This document shows positions 47,298 through 58,817 of a stretch of DNA of 64,000 nucleotides, piece after piece. Position numbers and translations under genes: made by a program. The first letter of the stretch is position 1. Each line of letters starts with the position of its first letter. The notes below the pieces were generated by a model that was not told where the DNA came from, did not search any database, and was given only the letters and a program-made list of their open reading frames with translations. Origin of the DNA: Chengkuizengella sp. SCS-71B (GTDB taxonomy: Bacteria > Bacillota > Bacilli > Paenibacillales > KCTC-33759). The DNA is taken from contig NZ_JAZHSH010000001.1 in assembly GCF_040100845.1 (NCBI RefSeq), positions 372,001-436,000 on the forward strand. The letters are read 5' to 3'.

Positions 47298-48167
47298 ATG
47301 CGTTTAAATGAAGCTTATTCTGGAAAAGTATTTATAAATAGTTCTAATGATTATGAGAATTCACGTGCAATCATCTATGGTATGCCCATGGATTTTACAG
47401 TAAGTTTTCGTCCTGGTTCACGTTTCGGTCCTGCAAGAATACGTGAGGCCTCGATTGGTTTGGAGGAGTACAGTCCTTATTTAGATCGGTCTATTGAAGA
47501 CATTACTTATTTTGATGCAGGAGATTTAATGCTTCCATTCGGGAATGCTTCACGAAGCTTGGAGATGATTGGTGAGTATGTAGGAGGTTTACTGCAAGAT
47601 GATAAGTTTCCACTAGGTTTAGGTGGGGAACATCTAGTCACCTGGCCAGTAATAAGAGAAATGTACAAAAAATACCCTGATCTTGCACTCATTCATATCG
47701 ATGCACATGCAGATTTGCGTGATCATTACGAAGGGGAAGTACTTTCTCATTCAACACCAGTAAAAAAAGCAGTTGAGCTTATGGGAGGGCATAATATTTA
47801 TCAGTATGGTATTCGCTCAGGAAGCCGAGAAGAATTTAAGTTCGGAAAAAAACATGTGAACTTCTATCCTTTTGAAGTATTAGAACCTTTGAAAAAAAGC
47901 TTGCCTAGTTTAGCAGGACGACCTATTTATGTCACTATTGATATTGATGTATTAGATCCTTCAGCAGCACCTGGAACCGGTACGGCTGAAGCGGGTGGCA
48001 TTACTTCAAAAGAATTGATTGCAGCCATTCATGAAATTTCTCGATCAGAAGCAAACGTTGTTGGGGCGGATGTGGTAGAAGTAGCTCCAATTTATGATCC
48101 AACAGAGCAAACACCCATAGTTGCTTCAAAATTAATTCGTGAAATATTGTTAGGTTTTGTAAAATAA
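47298..48167 (+). CDS. speB: Agmatinase (agmatine ureohydrolase)
   Basis: A 289-residue binuclear manganese enzyme of the ureohydrolase family that converts agmatine to putrescine and urea. Metal-binding motifs are GGEH, IDAHADLRDHYEG, SHSTP and TIDIDVLDPSAAPGTGTAE. Its length fits Bacillus SpeB. It follows speE in the same order as in B. subtilis. A moderate AGGAAG precedes the ATG. Confidence 0.95.
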   Translation: MRLNEAYSGKVFINSSNDYENSRAIIYGMPMDFTVSFRPGSRFGPARIREASIGLEEYSPYLDRSIEDITYFDAGDLMLPFGNASRSLEMIGEYVGGLLQDDKFPLGLGGEHLVTWPVIREMYKKYPDLALIHIDAHADLRDHYEGEVLSHSTPVKKAVELMGGHNIYQYGIRSGSREEFKFGKKHVNFYPFEVLEPLKKSLPSLAGRPIYVTIDIDVLDPSAAPGTGTAEAGGITSKELIAAIHEISRSEANVVGADVVEVAPIYDPTEQTPIVASKLIREILLGFVK

Positions 48168-48234
48168 CACAACAAAAAAACAATTGTAAATTCATGATAT
48201 AATGGACTAACTATTTTAAATTGGAGTGTTAAAC

Positions 48235-48654
48235 ATGTCAGAAAGGAATAAAGTCTCACTAAGAATTGAAAGTAATAGTCATGAACAACAAATCGTTCAA
48301 AATGTATCAGGGGAATATTTTCAAAAGGGTGACACCGTATATTATCGTTACGAAGAACCAGATCAAAACATGGGTAGAACCAATACAACGATAAAAATTA
48401 AAGGAAATGAGATTCGAGTTGTCCGGCATGGGGATACTAAATCGGAGCAATCATTTCAACTTAATAGTTTACAGCCAGGTTATTATCATACTGCAACAGG
48501 GAAAATGAACATATCAAATAAAGCAACGGAAATAAATATTGAATTGAATCAAGGGTATGGACAAATCTCTTGGTCCTATGAATTATATTTAGATGATGAA
48601 CATGCAGGGGATTTTAAAATAAAGATTTATATAAAGGAGGAGACTGTATCGTGA
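48235..48654 (+). CDS. ywiB: YwiB-family DUF1934 beta-barrel protein
   Basis: A 139-residue protein of the DUF1934 family, a calycin-like small beta-barrel, with VSLRIESN at the start, YYRYEE and the repeating hydrophobic/charged strands of that family. In Bacillales it lies directly upstream of argS, as here. The ATG at 48235 has TTGGAGTG upstream. The stop overlaps the GTG of argS, so translation is coupled. The function is unknown. Confidence 0.85.
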   Translation: MSERNKVSLRIESNSHEQQIVQNVSGEYFQKGDTVYYRYEEPDQNMGRTNTTIKIKGNEIRVVRHGDTKSEQSFQLNSLQPGYYHTATGKMNISNKATEINIELNQGYGQISWSYELYLDDEHAGDFKIKIYIKEETVS

Positions 48655-50327
48655 GTGTTTTAGACAAAGTAAAGGATAAACTTATACAATCCATCAATAT
48701 TGCGGCTGTAAAGTCAGATATAGTTTCAGAAGATCAGCTGCCTGAAGTTAGTCTTGAAGTGCCAAAAGATAAATCTTTTGGGGACTTTTCAACCAATATC
48801 GCCATGCAGTTAACTCGAATAGCGAAGAGAAATCCTAGACAAATTGCAGAACAAATCAAAGAAAATCTTGATTATGTAGAAGCAGGCGTTGAGAATGTAG
48901 AGATTGCAGGACCAGGTTTTATAAATTTTTATTTGGATAAAGCTTATTTGCATAAAGTGATTTCAGATGTGCTAGAAAAGGGGACTAGATACGGGGCTAT
49001 TGAAGTAGGAAATAATGAAAAGATTCAAGTTGAATTTGTCAGTGCTAATCCAACAGGCAGTCTGCACTTAGGGCATGCTCGTGGAGCAGCGGTAGGGGAT
49101 TCATTATGTAATTTACTTGATTTTGCAGGTTATGATGTATCGAGAGAATATTATATAAATGATGCAGGGAATCAGATTGATAATTTAGCAAAATCTATTG
49201 AAGCTAGGTATATGGAACAGCTGGGTAAAGATATGGTTATGCCTGAAGATGGGTATCATGGCGAAGATATTATTCAATTCGCTAAAGACTTAGTATCCCT
49301 AGAAGGTGACAGACTTCTTTCCTTAGGAGAAATTGATAAATTTGAATATTTTAAACGTTACGGATTAGAAAAAGAATTACAAAAATTGAAAGATGATTTA
49401 ACACGTTTTGGAGTGGAGTTTGATGTCTGGTTTAGTGAAACCTCTCTTTATCAAGAGAAAAAAACAGATGCAGTTTTAGAGGAGCTTGAACAGAAGGGAC
49501 ATACATACGAGCAAGACGGGGCAAAGTGGTTGCGAACAACACCATTTGGTGATGATAAAGATCGTGTATTAATCAAAAATGATGGTTCTTTCACTTATTT
49601 AACACCAGATATTGCTTATCATAAAGATAAATTTAATCGTGGGTTCAATCAGCTTATTAATATTTGGGGAGCAGATCATCATGGGTACATTCCAAGAATG
49701 AGAGCTGCTATTACTGCACTGGGATACGAACCTAATCAATTAACCGTGCTTATTTCACAAATGGTAAGTTTGTTTCAAAATGGTGAGAAGGTAAAGATGT
49801 CGAAGAGAACAGGTAAAGCGGTCACCATGAAGGAGCTAATGGATGAAGTTGGAGTAGATGCGATTCGTTATTTCTTTACGATGCGTAGTATTGATTCCCA
49901 TCTTGATTTTGATATGGACTTAGCTATTTCCACTTCCAATGAAAATCCAGTGTATTATGTACAATATGCTTATGCACGTATATGTAGTATTTTTCGTCAA
50001 GCAGATGAACAGGGAGTTGCAATCTTGCCATCGGAACAGATTGACCTCAGCCTATTAAATACAGAGTCAGAGTTTAACTTATTGTTAAAAGTAGCTACGT
50101 TATATGATGAAGTGCAAGTTGCTACAGAACAATATGCACCTCATCGTATCATTCGATATGTTTATGAATTAGCCTCTCTTTTCCACAGCTATTATAAAGC
50201 ACATAGAGTTATATTAGAGGATGATGTGAAACTGACTCAGGCGAGATTAATTCTTTTATCTGCATTAAAAACTGTATTTGAAAACTGTTTCAAAATCATT
50301 GGAATATCTGCACCAGAGAAAATGTAG
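48651..50327 (+). CDS. argS: Arginyl-tRNA synthetase
   Basis: A 558-residue class I aminoacyl-tRNA synthetase. The N-terminal Add-1 domain (residues about 1-110) is followed by the HIGH box as HLGH in FVSANPTGSLHLGHA, the KMSKS-type KMSKRTG and the C-terminal anticodon-binding helices (VYELASLFHSYYKAHRV). The start is a GTG with AAAGGAGGAG, overlapping the ywiB stop as GTGA. It attaches arginine to tRNA-Arg. A bidirectional terminator follows. Confidence 0.97.
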   Translation: MSVLDKVKDKLIQSINIAAVKSDIVSEDQLPEVSLEVPKDKSFGDFSTNIAMQLTRIAKRNPRQIAEQIKENLDYVEAGVENVEIAGPGFINFYLDKAYLHKVISDVLEKGTRYGAIEVGNNEKIQVEFVSANPTGSLHLGHARGAAVGDSLCNLLDFAGYDVSREYYINDAGNQIDNLAKSIEARYMEQLGKDMVMPEDGYHGEDIIQFAKDLVSLEGDRLLSLGEIDKFEYFKRYGLEKELQKLKDDLTRFGVEFDVWFSETSLYQEKKTDAVLEELEQKGHTYEQDGAKWLRTTPFGDDKDRVLIKNDGSFTYLTPDIAYHKDKFNRGFNQLINIWGADHHGYIPRMRAAITALGYEPNQLTVLISQMVSLFQNGEKVKMSKRTGKAVTMKELMDEVGVDAIRYFFTMRSIDSHLDFDMDLAISTSNENPVYYVQYAYARICSIFRQADEQGVAILPSEQIDLSLLNTESEFNLLLKVATLYDEVQVATEQYAPHRIIRYVYELASLFHSYYKAHRVILEDDVKLTQARLILLSALKTVFENCFKIIGISAPEKM

Positions 50328-50407
50328 ATATACCCACAAAAGTGAAGAAAATCATTCTAAGTATAAACCTAATACTTTTGCGGGGCCCAGAACAAATAAA
50401 GCACCCC

Positions 50408-50455
50408 AAAAAGTGAGGGATTCCCTATGTAATACAAAGGAACCCTCACTTTTAT
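50408..50455. terminator. Bidirectional terminator between argS and the S8 protease
   Basis: AAAGTGAGGGATTCC and GGAACCCTCACTTT form a long stem with one mismatch and a loop of about 14 bases. It is flanked by A-runs on the left and T-runs on the right, which suits both convergent genes. Confidence 0.8.
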
Positions 50456-50465
50456 ATTTTTTAGT

Positions 50466-51611
50466 TTAGTTCATTTTTTTAACTGATCGAATAGCCCGAA
50501 TAGCATTAATCTCTTTTGGTGTATTTTTCTTACTAGACTTGTTTAAAGGTGTTCCTGTTTTCTTTAATATCGTTTTTATTTTTACAGGGCTTAGATTGCG
50601 ATTAATGGATAACATTAGTGCTACAATGCCTGAAACATGAGAAGTAGCCATTGATGTTCCATTTAACTCGGCATATTTTCTGTTTGGCCAGGTGGAGAAA
50701 ATCCTTTCTCCCGGTGCGTATATATCAATATTTTTTCCTTTATTACTAAAAGAGGCAAGGCGTTTTTTTGTCGAGGTTGCCCCGACAGAGATCGTTGGTG
50801 TAAATCTAGCGGGGTAATCTACATTTTCTCTTTTTCCATCATTTCCTGAAGAAGCAACCGTGATGATCCCTAATTCATTTGCTTGTTTAATGGCATCTAA
50901 TAATGACTGGCTGCGATTACTCATTCCAAAGCTCATATTTATAATGTTCATTTGATTTCGAATACTCCACTCAATAGCTTGAATAATATCAGATGAATAG
51001 GCTGTTCCTCTATAATCAAATGCTTTAATCGGATATAATTCTGCTCTTGGAGCTGTCCCTACGACGCCCATATTTTCGTTTGAAGCAGCAATGGTCCCTG
51101 CGATATGAGTTCCATGTCCGTTATCATCCCATGGAGGCATGTGTGGGTATATAAAATTAAACCCTCTACGCAACTGTTCCTTTAAATCAGGATGATTGAA
51201 ATCCACTCCTGTATCAATAACTGAAATTTTAATTCCGTCGCCTTTAGTGTATTTCCATACTTGAGGTGCTTTGATTTCTTGGACACCCCAAGGGATAGGT
51301 GATTTTAATTCAGTTTCTATAGGAGCGAAGTTTGTTGGTGAGTGCATTTTAATTTTTGTATCTTTTTCAATGAATCGAATAGCCGGGTGACTTATAAGGT
51401 TTTTACTTGAGTATAAGGGACAAGAAATAGCATGAATGATCCCAATGGGTTGAATATGTGACAGTTTGGATAATGAAGGTTTTAATTTTTTTATTTGGCG
51501 TAAACAACTCTGATATTCTTTCCGATTATTAAATCGAATAATTTGACGTGTCACAGACTGCCTTGTAACAATATGATGATTTAAATGTTTTAACAATTTG
51601 GAGAAATTCAA
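50466..51611 (-). CDS. Subtilisin-family (S8) serine protease without a signal peptide
   Basis: A 381-residue protease. The catalytic triad is Asp133 (VIDTGVD), His166 (DDNGHGTHIAGT) and Ser320 (NGTSMATSHVSG), with the oxyanion-hole Asn in ASSGNDG. Residues 1-105 form a propeptide-like region rich in Lys and Arg. No signal sequence is visible, so it is either intracellular or released in another way, for example from the mother cell. The start is a TTG with AGGGGGG upstream on the minus strand. It stands alone, and its substrate is unknown. Confidence 0.85.
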   Translation of the reverse strand: MNFSKLLKHLNHHIVTRQSVTRQIIRFNNRKEYQSCLRQIKKLKPSLSKLSHIQPIGIIHAISCPLYSSKNLISHPAIRFIEKDTKIKMHSPTNFAPIETELKSPIPWGVQEIKAPQVWKYTKGDGIKISVIDTGVDFNHPDLKEQLRRGFNFIYPHMPPWDDNGHGTHIAGTIAASNENMGVVGTAPRAELYPIKAFDYRGTAYSSDIIQAIEWSIRNQMNIINMSFGMSNRSQSLLDAIKQANELGIITVASSGNDGKRENVDYPARFTPTISVGATSTKKRLASFSNKGKNIDIYAPGERIFSTWPNRKYAELNGTSMATSHVSGIVALMLSINRNLSPVKIKTILKKTGTPLNKSSKKNTPKEINAIRAIRSVKKMN

Positions 51612-52015
51612 TTTGTTATCCCCCCTATGATGAGCATATTAACTTGGATATGCATTATATTATGTCGTTTTTGCTCGGTTGGCTTTGGGGGAATGCCTTT
51701 TTTTATAATAATTGGGCATTCGATTAGGTCATAAATGAATTATGGACATAGGATAGATAAAGAGAGAAAGCTCTCTTTATCATTCCGGGTTATGAATAGA
51801 TGATTCGTAACTATGCGGATACAGTCATAAGCGAAGAGTTTATTACTCTTCGCTTATTGTATGGAATTTGAGTACGCAGGTGGTATTTACTTTTAAGACT
51901 AAGTTGAAGTATTCTTGCATTTTAATGTAAAATAGGTTTTACTTAATGATGACAAAGATAAAAGTTCAATATACATATCATTTTTATTTATGTTGTGTGA
52001 AAGGTTGTGTTAGAC
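51612..52015. other. Structured intergenic region between the S8 protease and rpoE
   Basis: A 404-base gap without a convincing ORF. It holds four hairpins. GAATGCC/GGCATTC is at 51691-51721. A perfect 11-bp stem with a 4-base loop is at 51756-51781 (GATAAAGAGAG). GTTATGAA/TTCGTAAC flanked by CCG/CGG is at about 51785-51820. A perfect 12-bp stem with a 5-base loop is at 51828-51856 (TAAGCGAAGAGT). The last three are packed into about 100 bases and could form a small non-coding RNA. The TTGAAG and TAAAAT at 51904-51933 are a likely rpoE promoter. Confidence 0.5.
51904..51933 (+). promoter_or_regulatory. Candidate sigma-A promoter of rpoE
   Basis: TTGAAG (51904-51909) and TAAAAT (51928-51933) are separated by 18 bases, about 80 bases before rpoE. 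Confidence 0.45.
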
Positions 52016-52543
52016 ATGAGTAGTCAATATACAATAAATCTTACCGCTGAGGAAATAAAAGAAATACCAATGGTTGATTTAGCTTTTATGATTTTTAAAT
52101 CAACAAATAAGCAATTTTTCTATCGTGATTTGATGAATGAAATCGCAAAGATCAAAAATTTATCTGAACATGAAGTGGATGAGGTTATAGCGCAGTTATA
52201 TACTGAAATTAACATTGATGGCCGTTTTGCATGTATTGGAAATAATGTTTGGGGTTTAAAAAGATGGTATACCTTAGATAAAGCTGAAGAAATATCTAAT
52301 AAACCAAAAGTGATCAATGATGATGACGATGATCTTGAAGATGAAAAAGAAATGTTTTCTGATGAAGAAGAAAATAACGATTCATTTGTTAGTGAAGGAA
52401 ACAATACGGATGATATCATCAGCGAAGATGGAGAAGATCTTGATGAGAGTGAAGATTTAGAAGAAGAATCGGATGAAATCAGTCTAGATGAAGAAATGGA
52501 AAAAGAAATGGATGAAGACAACGATGAGGATAATTCGTACTAG
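52016..52543 (+). CDS. rpoE: RNA polymerase delta subunit
   Basis: A 175-residue protein with the two-part build of the delta subunit. The folded N-terminal HARE/winged-helix domain (residues about 5-90) includes MVDLAFMIFKSTNKQFFYRD and DGRFACIGNNVWGLKRWY. The C-terminal tail of about 80 residues is almost all Asp, Glu, Ser and Asn. Delta makes transcription more sensitive to initiating NTP levels and helps recycle RNA polymerase. AAAGGTTG precedes the ATG at 52016. It lies upstream of pyrG as in other Bacillales. Confidence 0.93.
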   Translation: MSSQYTINLTAEEIKEIPMVDLAFMIFKSTNKQFFYRDLMNEIAKIKNLSEHEVDEVIAQLYTEINIDGRFACIGNNVWGLKRWYTLDKAEEISNKPKVINDDDDDLEDEKEMFSDEEENNDSFVSEGNNTDDIISEDGEDLDESEDLEEESDEISLDEEMEKEMDEDNDEDNSY

Positions 52544-52567
52544 AAAGAAATTTTGATTTTAAGTCCC

Positions 52568-52596
52568 TTGACATCCTCTTATGTACAGAGTAAACT
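52568..52596 (+). promoter_or_regulatory. pyrG promoter with GGGC start site
   Basis: A perfect TTGACA (52568-52573), 17 bases, and TAAACT (52591-52596). Seven bases further starts GGGCTAA (from 52604), the initial sequence needed for CTP-sensitive reiterative G addition at pyrG of B. subtilis. Confidence 0.75.
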
Positions 52597-52603
52597 ATTG
52601 CAA

Positions 52604-54309
<1,706 letters not shown>

Positions 54310-54338
54310 TGCTTTTTTTCAACTTTTTGGTAAATTAA

Positions 54339-54368
54339 GCAGGAATGTGAGAGTAACTTATAGAAATG
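54339..54368 (+). promoter_or_regulatory. Candidate sigma-H promoter of spo0F
   Basis: GCAGGAATG (-35), 12 bases, then ATAGAAATG (-10) come close to the sigma-H consensus RnAGGAwWW-N11/12-RnnGAATww, with one or two mismatches in the -10. B. subtilis spo0F also has a sigma-H promoter. Confidence 0.45.
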
Positions 54369-54415
54369 TTTATTTACCATAAAAAGTGATTTGTGTTGTT
54401 CGGGAGGTTGGTAGT

Positions 54416-54802
54416 TTGGAAAAAGGAAAGCTTTTAATTGTTGATGATCAACACGGAATTAGAGTCTTGTTAGAAGAAGTTTTTAAGATGGATGGGTTTT
54501 ATACACTTACAGCTGCAAATGGTCAGCAGGCATTAGACCATGTCAATAACGACCCACCAGATCTTGTTCTGTTAGATATGAAGATTCCAGGCATGGACGG
54601 ATTAGAAATATTAAAGCATATTAAAGAGATCAACAACTCAATAATGGTCATCATGATGACTGCTTACGGCGAGCTTAACATGATAAAAGAAGCAAAAGAA
54701 GCTGGGGCAATGAGGCACTTTTCCAAACCATTCGATATTGATGAAATTCGTGCAGTTGTGAATGATGCGATCGGAGATGATCATGCTGCAACAGGATCCT
54801 GA
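54416..54802 (+). CDS. spo0F: Sporulation phosphorelay response regulator Spo0F
   Basis: A 128-residue single-domain receiver. With the TTG start at 54416 (GGGAGG 8 bases upstream) the key residues fall at their B. subtilis numbers: Asp54 in LLDMKIPG, Lys104 in FSKPF, and Asp10-Asp11 in VDDQHG. It takes phosphate from sensor kinases such as the one at 60326 and passes it through Spo0B to Spo0A. Its ending overlaps a terminator. It lies between pyrG and fba as in other Bacillales. Confidence 0.94.
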   Translation: MEKGKLLIVDDQHGIRVLLEEVFKMDGFYTLTAANGQQALDHVNNDPPDLVLLDMKIPGMDGLEILKHIKEINNSIMVIMMTAYGELNMIKEAKEAGAMRHFSKPFDIDEIRAVVNDAIGDDHAATGS

Positions 54803-54819
54803 AAAGGATCTTTTTTTTT
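54795..54819 (+). terminator. Rho-independent terminator of spo0F
   Basis: GATCC and GGATC form a short stem with a 6-base loop, followed by nine T's. The stem overlaps the final codons of spo0F. Confidence 0.75.
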
Positions 54820-54993
54820 GCAAGTCAACAATTATTGTGATCCAAAATATTTTGCATACAGACGCCACCTCAATAGGTGTTATCTTCAAACCAGGTGGAG
54901 TAAAGTCTCCGTCTGATTTCTTGATGTTTAGGCTTTGCTTAAAAGAGTTCACCTAGTGTTATATAGTCTTTTTTTTCCTGTGCTAAAGCTTAC

Positions 54994-55022
54994 TTCATTT
55001 TTGTACTGTTCAGTGCTATAAT
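54994..55022 (+). promoter_or_regulatory. Candidate promoter of fba (extended -10)
   Basis: TTCATT (54994-54999), 17 bases and a perfect TATAAT (55017-55022) with TGC just before it (extended -10), 58 bases upstream of fba. Confidence 0.6.
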
Positions 55023-55080
55023 AGTGCAGATGACTTACGATTGTTATTTCTATATCAATTTAGAGTAGGAGGACGAAACC

Positions 55081-55935
55081 ATGCCATTAGTGTCAATGAA
55101 TGAATTTTTACCTGCAGCTAAAGAGAAAAAATTTGCAGTAGGACAGTTTAACATGAATAACCTTGAATTTTCACAAGCGATTGTTCAAGCAGCTATGGAA
55201 GAAAACTCTCCATTTATTTTTGGGGTAAGTGAAGGCGCTCTTAAATATATGGGTATTGAATTCACAGTTGCTATGGCTGAAGCAGCAGCTAAACAATCAG
55301 GATTACCTATCGCTCTTCATTTAGATCACGGAAGCAGCTTTGATGTAGCCATGAAGTGTATTCGTGCTGGTTTTTCATCGGTTATGTTTGACGGTTCACA
55401 TTATTCTTATGAGGAGAACGTACGTCTTACAAAAGAAGTTGTAAAAACTGCTCATGCAATGGGTGTTTCCGTTGAAGGTGAATTAGGTACAATCGGTGGA
55501 GTTGAGGATGATATTAGTGTTGATGAATCTGATGCTAATTTAGCAAAACCAGATGAAGCAATTCGTTTTTACGAAGAGACGGGTGTTGACTGCTTAGCCA
55601 TTGCTGTGGGTACTGCTCACGGAATGTACAGTGGTGAACCTGATATTAAATTTGATATTATTGAAGAAGTTACGAAAAATATTCCAGTTCCAGTTGTATT
55701 ACACGGTGGTTCAGGAGTACCAGATGAAATGATTCGCAAATCTATTGAAGCTGGTGTAGGTAAAATTAATGTAAATACTGAAAATCAAGTTGCTCTGACG
55801 AATACAATTAGAAATGTATTAAACAGCAACGATAGCGTTTATGATCCTAGAAAATACTTAGGCCCTGGTAAAGAAGCTATGGTTGAAGTTGTAAAATCTA
55901 AAATTAAATTGTTTGGAAGTAGCAATCAAGCGTAA
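55081..55935 (+). CDS. fbaA: Class II fructose-1,6-bisphosphate aldolase
   Basis: A 284-residue zinc-dependent aldolase of glycolysis and gluconeogenesis. Metal and catalytic motifs are HLDHGSS (Asp and His near residue 82), SVEGELGTIGG, GTAHGMY and VLHGGSGVP, with the substrate-binding KINVNT. Its length fits B. subtilis FbaA. AGGAGG precedes the ATG. The gene order spo0F-fba-murA is conserved, but the transaldolase gene that sits between fba and murA in B. subtilis is absent. Confidence 0.96.
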   Translation: MPLVSMNEFLPAAKEKKFAVGQFNMNNLEFSQAIVQAAMEENSPFIFGVSEGALKYMGIEFTVAMAEAAAKQSGLPIALHLDHGSSFDVAMKCIRAGFSSVMFDGSHYSYEENVRLTKEVVKTAHAMGVSVEGELGTIGGVEDDISVDESDANLAKPDEAIRFYEETGVDCLAIAVGTAHGMYSGEPDIKFDIIEEVTKNIPVPVVLHGGSGVPDEMIRKSIEAGVGKINVNTENQVALTNTIRNVLNSNDSVYDPRKYLGPGKEAMVEVVKSKIKLFGSSNQA

Positions 55936-56052
55936 TAATTAGTAATAAATGGAAAGGGAATTACTGATAGTGACATTCTCTTTCCTATGTGTTAACATAT
56001 CAAATGACTTTTACTACAGTTTTTTTAGATTGTTGGAGGGATATACATAACT

Positions 56053-57306
56053 ATGGAAAAACTGATCGTTACAGGAGGCAAACCACTTCAAGGAACAATC
56101 CGTATCAGCGGAGCCAAAAATAGTGCGGTAGCTCTTATACCTGCTGCATTGATGGCTGATTCTACTGTTATTTTAGATAATATGCCTGTGTTAAGAGATG
56201 TTCAAACTTATAAACATATTTTAGAAAATTTAGGTGCTCATGTAGAATTTTCACAGGATCATATGGTAATAGACCCTTCATCTTTACAATCTATTGAAAT
56301 GATTGATGATAACGTAAAACAATTACGTGCATCTTATTATTTGATGGGTGCTTTATTAGGTAAATTTGGTGAAGCAGTAATTGGGTTACCTGGTGGCTGC
56401 GATTTTGAACCTCGTCCAATTGATCAACATATTAAAGGATTTGAGGCATTAGGAGCAGAAGTAAAAAATGATCACGGTTCCATTTATATTAAAGCTAAAC
56501 AATTAGTTGGAGCTAAAATCTATCTCGATGTAGTCAGTGTAGGTGCAACGATTAACATTATGTTGGCAGCCTCACGTGCAAAAGGCATCACTTTAATAGA
56601 AAATGCTGCAAAAGAACCTGAAATTATTGATGTAGCCACTTTATTAAATTCGATGGGTGCTAGGATTAAAGGGGCAGGAACGGGAACGATTCGTATCGAA
56701 GGTGTAGATAAATTAAAAGGATGTCGTCATTCCATCATTCCTGATCGTATTCAAGCGGGAACATATATGATTGCAGCAGCAGCTACTAAAGGAGATGTTA
56801 TCGTTGACAACATTATTCCAAAACATATGGAAGCTTTAACAGCCAAGTTGGAAGAAATGGGTGTTGAAATCCATGAATTAGATGAGGCTATTAGAGTAAT
56901 TGGTAAACCTTTATATAATAGCATTGATGTGAAAGCCCTAGTTTATCCTGGATTTGCTACAGATTTACAATCCCCAATGACCACTTTGCTTACACAAGCT
57001 GAGGGTGTAAGTGTTTTATCAGATTATGTTTACAATAACCGCTTTAAACATATTCCAGAATTAATTCGTATGGGTGCAAAAATTAAACTCGAGGACCGTT
57101 CCGCGGTAATTGAGAAATCCGAATTGCAATCAGCAAAAGTAACAGCGATGGATTTAAGAGCAGGGGCAGCATTGGTGATTGCAGGCCTTACAGTTAAATC
57201 AGGTGGTCAGACAGAAATTACGGGTGTAGAATTTATCGATAGAGGTTATGACAATCTGGTTGAAAACTTAAAGAGTTTAGGTGCTGACGTGTGGCGTGAA
57301 TCTTAA
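56053..57306 (+). CDS. murA: UDP-N-acetylglucosamine 1-carboxyvinyltransferase (second paralogue type)
   Basis: A 417-residue EPSP-synthase-fold enzyme that adds enolpyruvate to UDP-GlcNAc, the first committed step of peptidoglycan synthesis. Seen motifs are [31 protein letters not shown] (catalytic Cys116, target of fosfomycin) and [10 protein letters not shown]. Firmicutes carry two copies, and by position next to fba and rho this is the one called murZ or murAB in B. subtilis. GGAGGG precedes the start. Confidence 0.94.
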   Translation: MEKLIVTGGKPLQGTIRISGAKNSAVALIPAALMADSTVILDNMPVLRDVQTYKHILENLGAHVEFSQDHMVIDPSSLQSIEMIDDNVKQLRASYYLMGALLGKFGEAVIGLPGGCDFEPRPIDQHIKGFEALGAEVKNDHGSIYIKAKQLVGAKIYLDVVSVGATINIMLAASRAKGITLIENAAKEPEIIDVATLLNSMGARIKGAGTGTIRIEGVDKLKGCRHSIIPDRIQAGTYMIAAAATKGDVIVDNIIPKHMEALTAKLEEMGVEIHELDEAIRVIGKPLYNSIDVKALVYPGFATDLQSPMTTLLTQAEGVSVLSDYVYNNRFKHIPELIRMGAKIKLEDRSAVIEKSELQSAKVTAMDLRAGAALVIAGLTVKSGGQTEITGVEFIDRGYDNLVENLKSLGADVWRES

Positions 57307-57415
57307 TATAGTTTGATTTTGTGAAAAAAAGGGAACACTATCTAGTTCAGTCATCATTTGTATATTGAAAGATTTAAAAATTGTTTTAATAATTTTAGAA
57401 TGTGGTGGTACTTTT

Positions 57416-58696
57416 ATGGACATGAATTTAGCAGAATTAGAAAAATTGAAGTTGAACGACCTGTATACCTTAGCTAAGAAGTTCCAAATCCAATATTATA
57501 GTCAAATGAAAAAAAGAGAACTCATATTTTCCATCTTACGTGCACAAGCAGAACAAGGCGGACTGATGTTCATGCAGGGGGTCTTGGAAGTCTTACCTGA
57601 GGGATACGGTTTTCTTCGACCGATTAATTACTTGCCAAGCAAAGAAGACATCTATATATCTGCATCACAAATCCGTAAGTTTGATTTACGAACAGGTGAT
57701 TTAGTCTCTGGTAAGTGTAGACCTCCAAAAGATAATGAAAGATATTTTGGGTTGTTGCAAGTTGAAGCAGTGAATGGTGAAGATCCAGACAAAGCGAGTG
57801 AAAGACTTCACTTCCCAGCACTTACTCCACTTTTTCCACAAGAAAAAATTATTCTTGAAACAACCCCTACTCACCTTTCTACTCGGATTATAGATTTATT
57901 ATCTCCAGTTGGATTAGGTCAAAGAGGACTCATTGTAGCACCACCAAAAGCAGGGAAGACATTATTATTGAAGCAAATTGCCAATAGTATCTCAACCAAC
58001 CGTCCCGATATGGAGTTATTTGTTTTGCTTGTAGATGAACGCCCGGAAGAAGTGACAGATATGCAGCGATCTGTGAAAGGTGAGGTAGTGGCATCCACGT
58101 TTGATGAATTACCGGAAAATCATATAAAAGTTGCAGAACTCGTTTTGGAGAGAGCTCTTAGATTAGTGGAGCACAAAAAAGATGTTGTTATTTTAATGGA
58201 CAGCATCACTCGTTTAGCAAGAGCTTATAATTTGGTTATTCCTCCTTCTGGACGTACTTTATCAGGTGGTATTGATCCTGCAGCATTCCATAGACCTAAA
58301 AGATTTTTTGGTGCGGCTAGGAACGTAGAGGAGGGCGGAAGCCTTACTATTTTAGCTACAGCCCTCGTTGATACAGGATCACGCATGGATGATGTCATTT
58401 ATGAGGAGTTTAAAGGAACAGGGAATATGGAACTTCATCTAGATCGTAAATTGGCTGAACGTCGTATTTTCCCAGCCATTGATATTCGCAGATCAGGTAC
58501 AAGACGCGAGGAATTATTGGTACCTAAAGAAGAACTGGATAAAATATGGTTGCTTCGTAAAAATATGAATGATGCACCAGACTTTACTGATGCATTTTTA
58601 AAGAGATTATCCAACTCGAAAACCAATCAAGAGTTTTTATCTACCTTAGTAAAACCAGTTTCAAAACCAATTTCTACAAACAAAAGAAAAGTGTAA
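57416..58696 (+). CDS. rho: Transcription termination factor Rho
   Basis: A 426-residue hexameric RNA helicase. The N-terminal helical domain starts [20 protein letters not shown], then come the OSB RNA-binding domain ([18 protein letters not shown]), Walker [10 protein letters not shown], Walker B ILMDSITR and the Q/R-loop region. The ATG at 57416 matches the B. subtilis start and length better than an upstream in-frame TTG. GGTGGTA upstream is a weak ribosome-binding site. Rho ends transcription at C-rich unstructured RNA. Confidence 0.95.
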   Translation: MDMNLAELEKLKLNDLYTLAKKFQIQYYSQMKKRELIFSILRAQAEQGGLMFMQGVLEVLPEGYGFLRPINYLPSKEDIYISASQIRKFDLRTGDLVSGKCRPPKDNERYFGLLQVEAVNGEDPDKASERLHFPALTPLFPQEKIILETTPTHLSTRIIDLLSPVGLGQRGLIVAPPKAGKTLLLKQIANSISTNRPDMELFVLLVDERPEEVTDMQRSVKGEVVASTFDELPENHIKVAELVLERALRLVEHKKDVVILMDSITRLARAYNLVIPPSGRTLSGGIDPAAFHRPKRFFGAARNVEEGGSLTILATALVDTGSRMDDVIYEEFKGTGNMELHLDRKLAERRIFPAIDIRRSGTRREELLVPKEELDKIWLLRKNMNDAPDFTDAFLKRLSNSKTNQEFLSTLVKPVSKPISTNKRKV

Positions 58697-58725
58697 CAAT
58701 TATAACCGGCTTATTTGTATAAAGG

Positions 58726-58754
58726 TTGCAACATTAGAGTGAACGTGTTAGAAT
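58726..58754 (+). promoter_or_regulatory. Sigma-A promoter of rpmE
   Basis: TTGCAA (58726-58731) and TAGAAT (58749-58754) are separated by exactly 17 bases, 63 bases before rpmE. Confidence 0.65.
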
Positions 58755-58817
58755 CTTTTATGTGTCAATTTAACTCTGGATTGCAAAATATTCAGGGCGG
58801 AAAGAGGGGTAATTACA

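Noticed and set aside
52120-52521. Minus-strand Ser-rich frame opposite rpoE
   Set aside because: It is a mirror of the Asp/Glu tail of the delta subunit.
54762-54956. 64-codon frame that overlaps the end of spo0F
   Set aside because: It begins inside spo0F, crosses the terminator, and has no ribosome-binding site or known domain.
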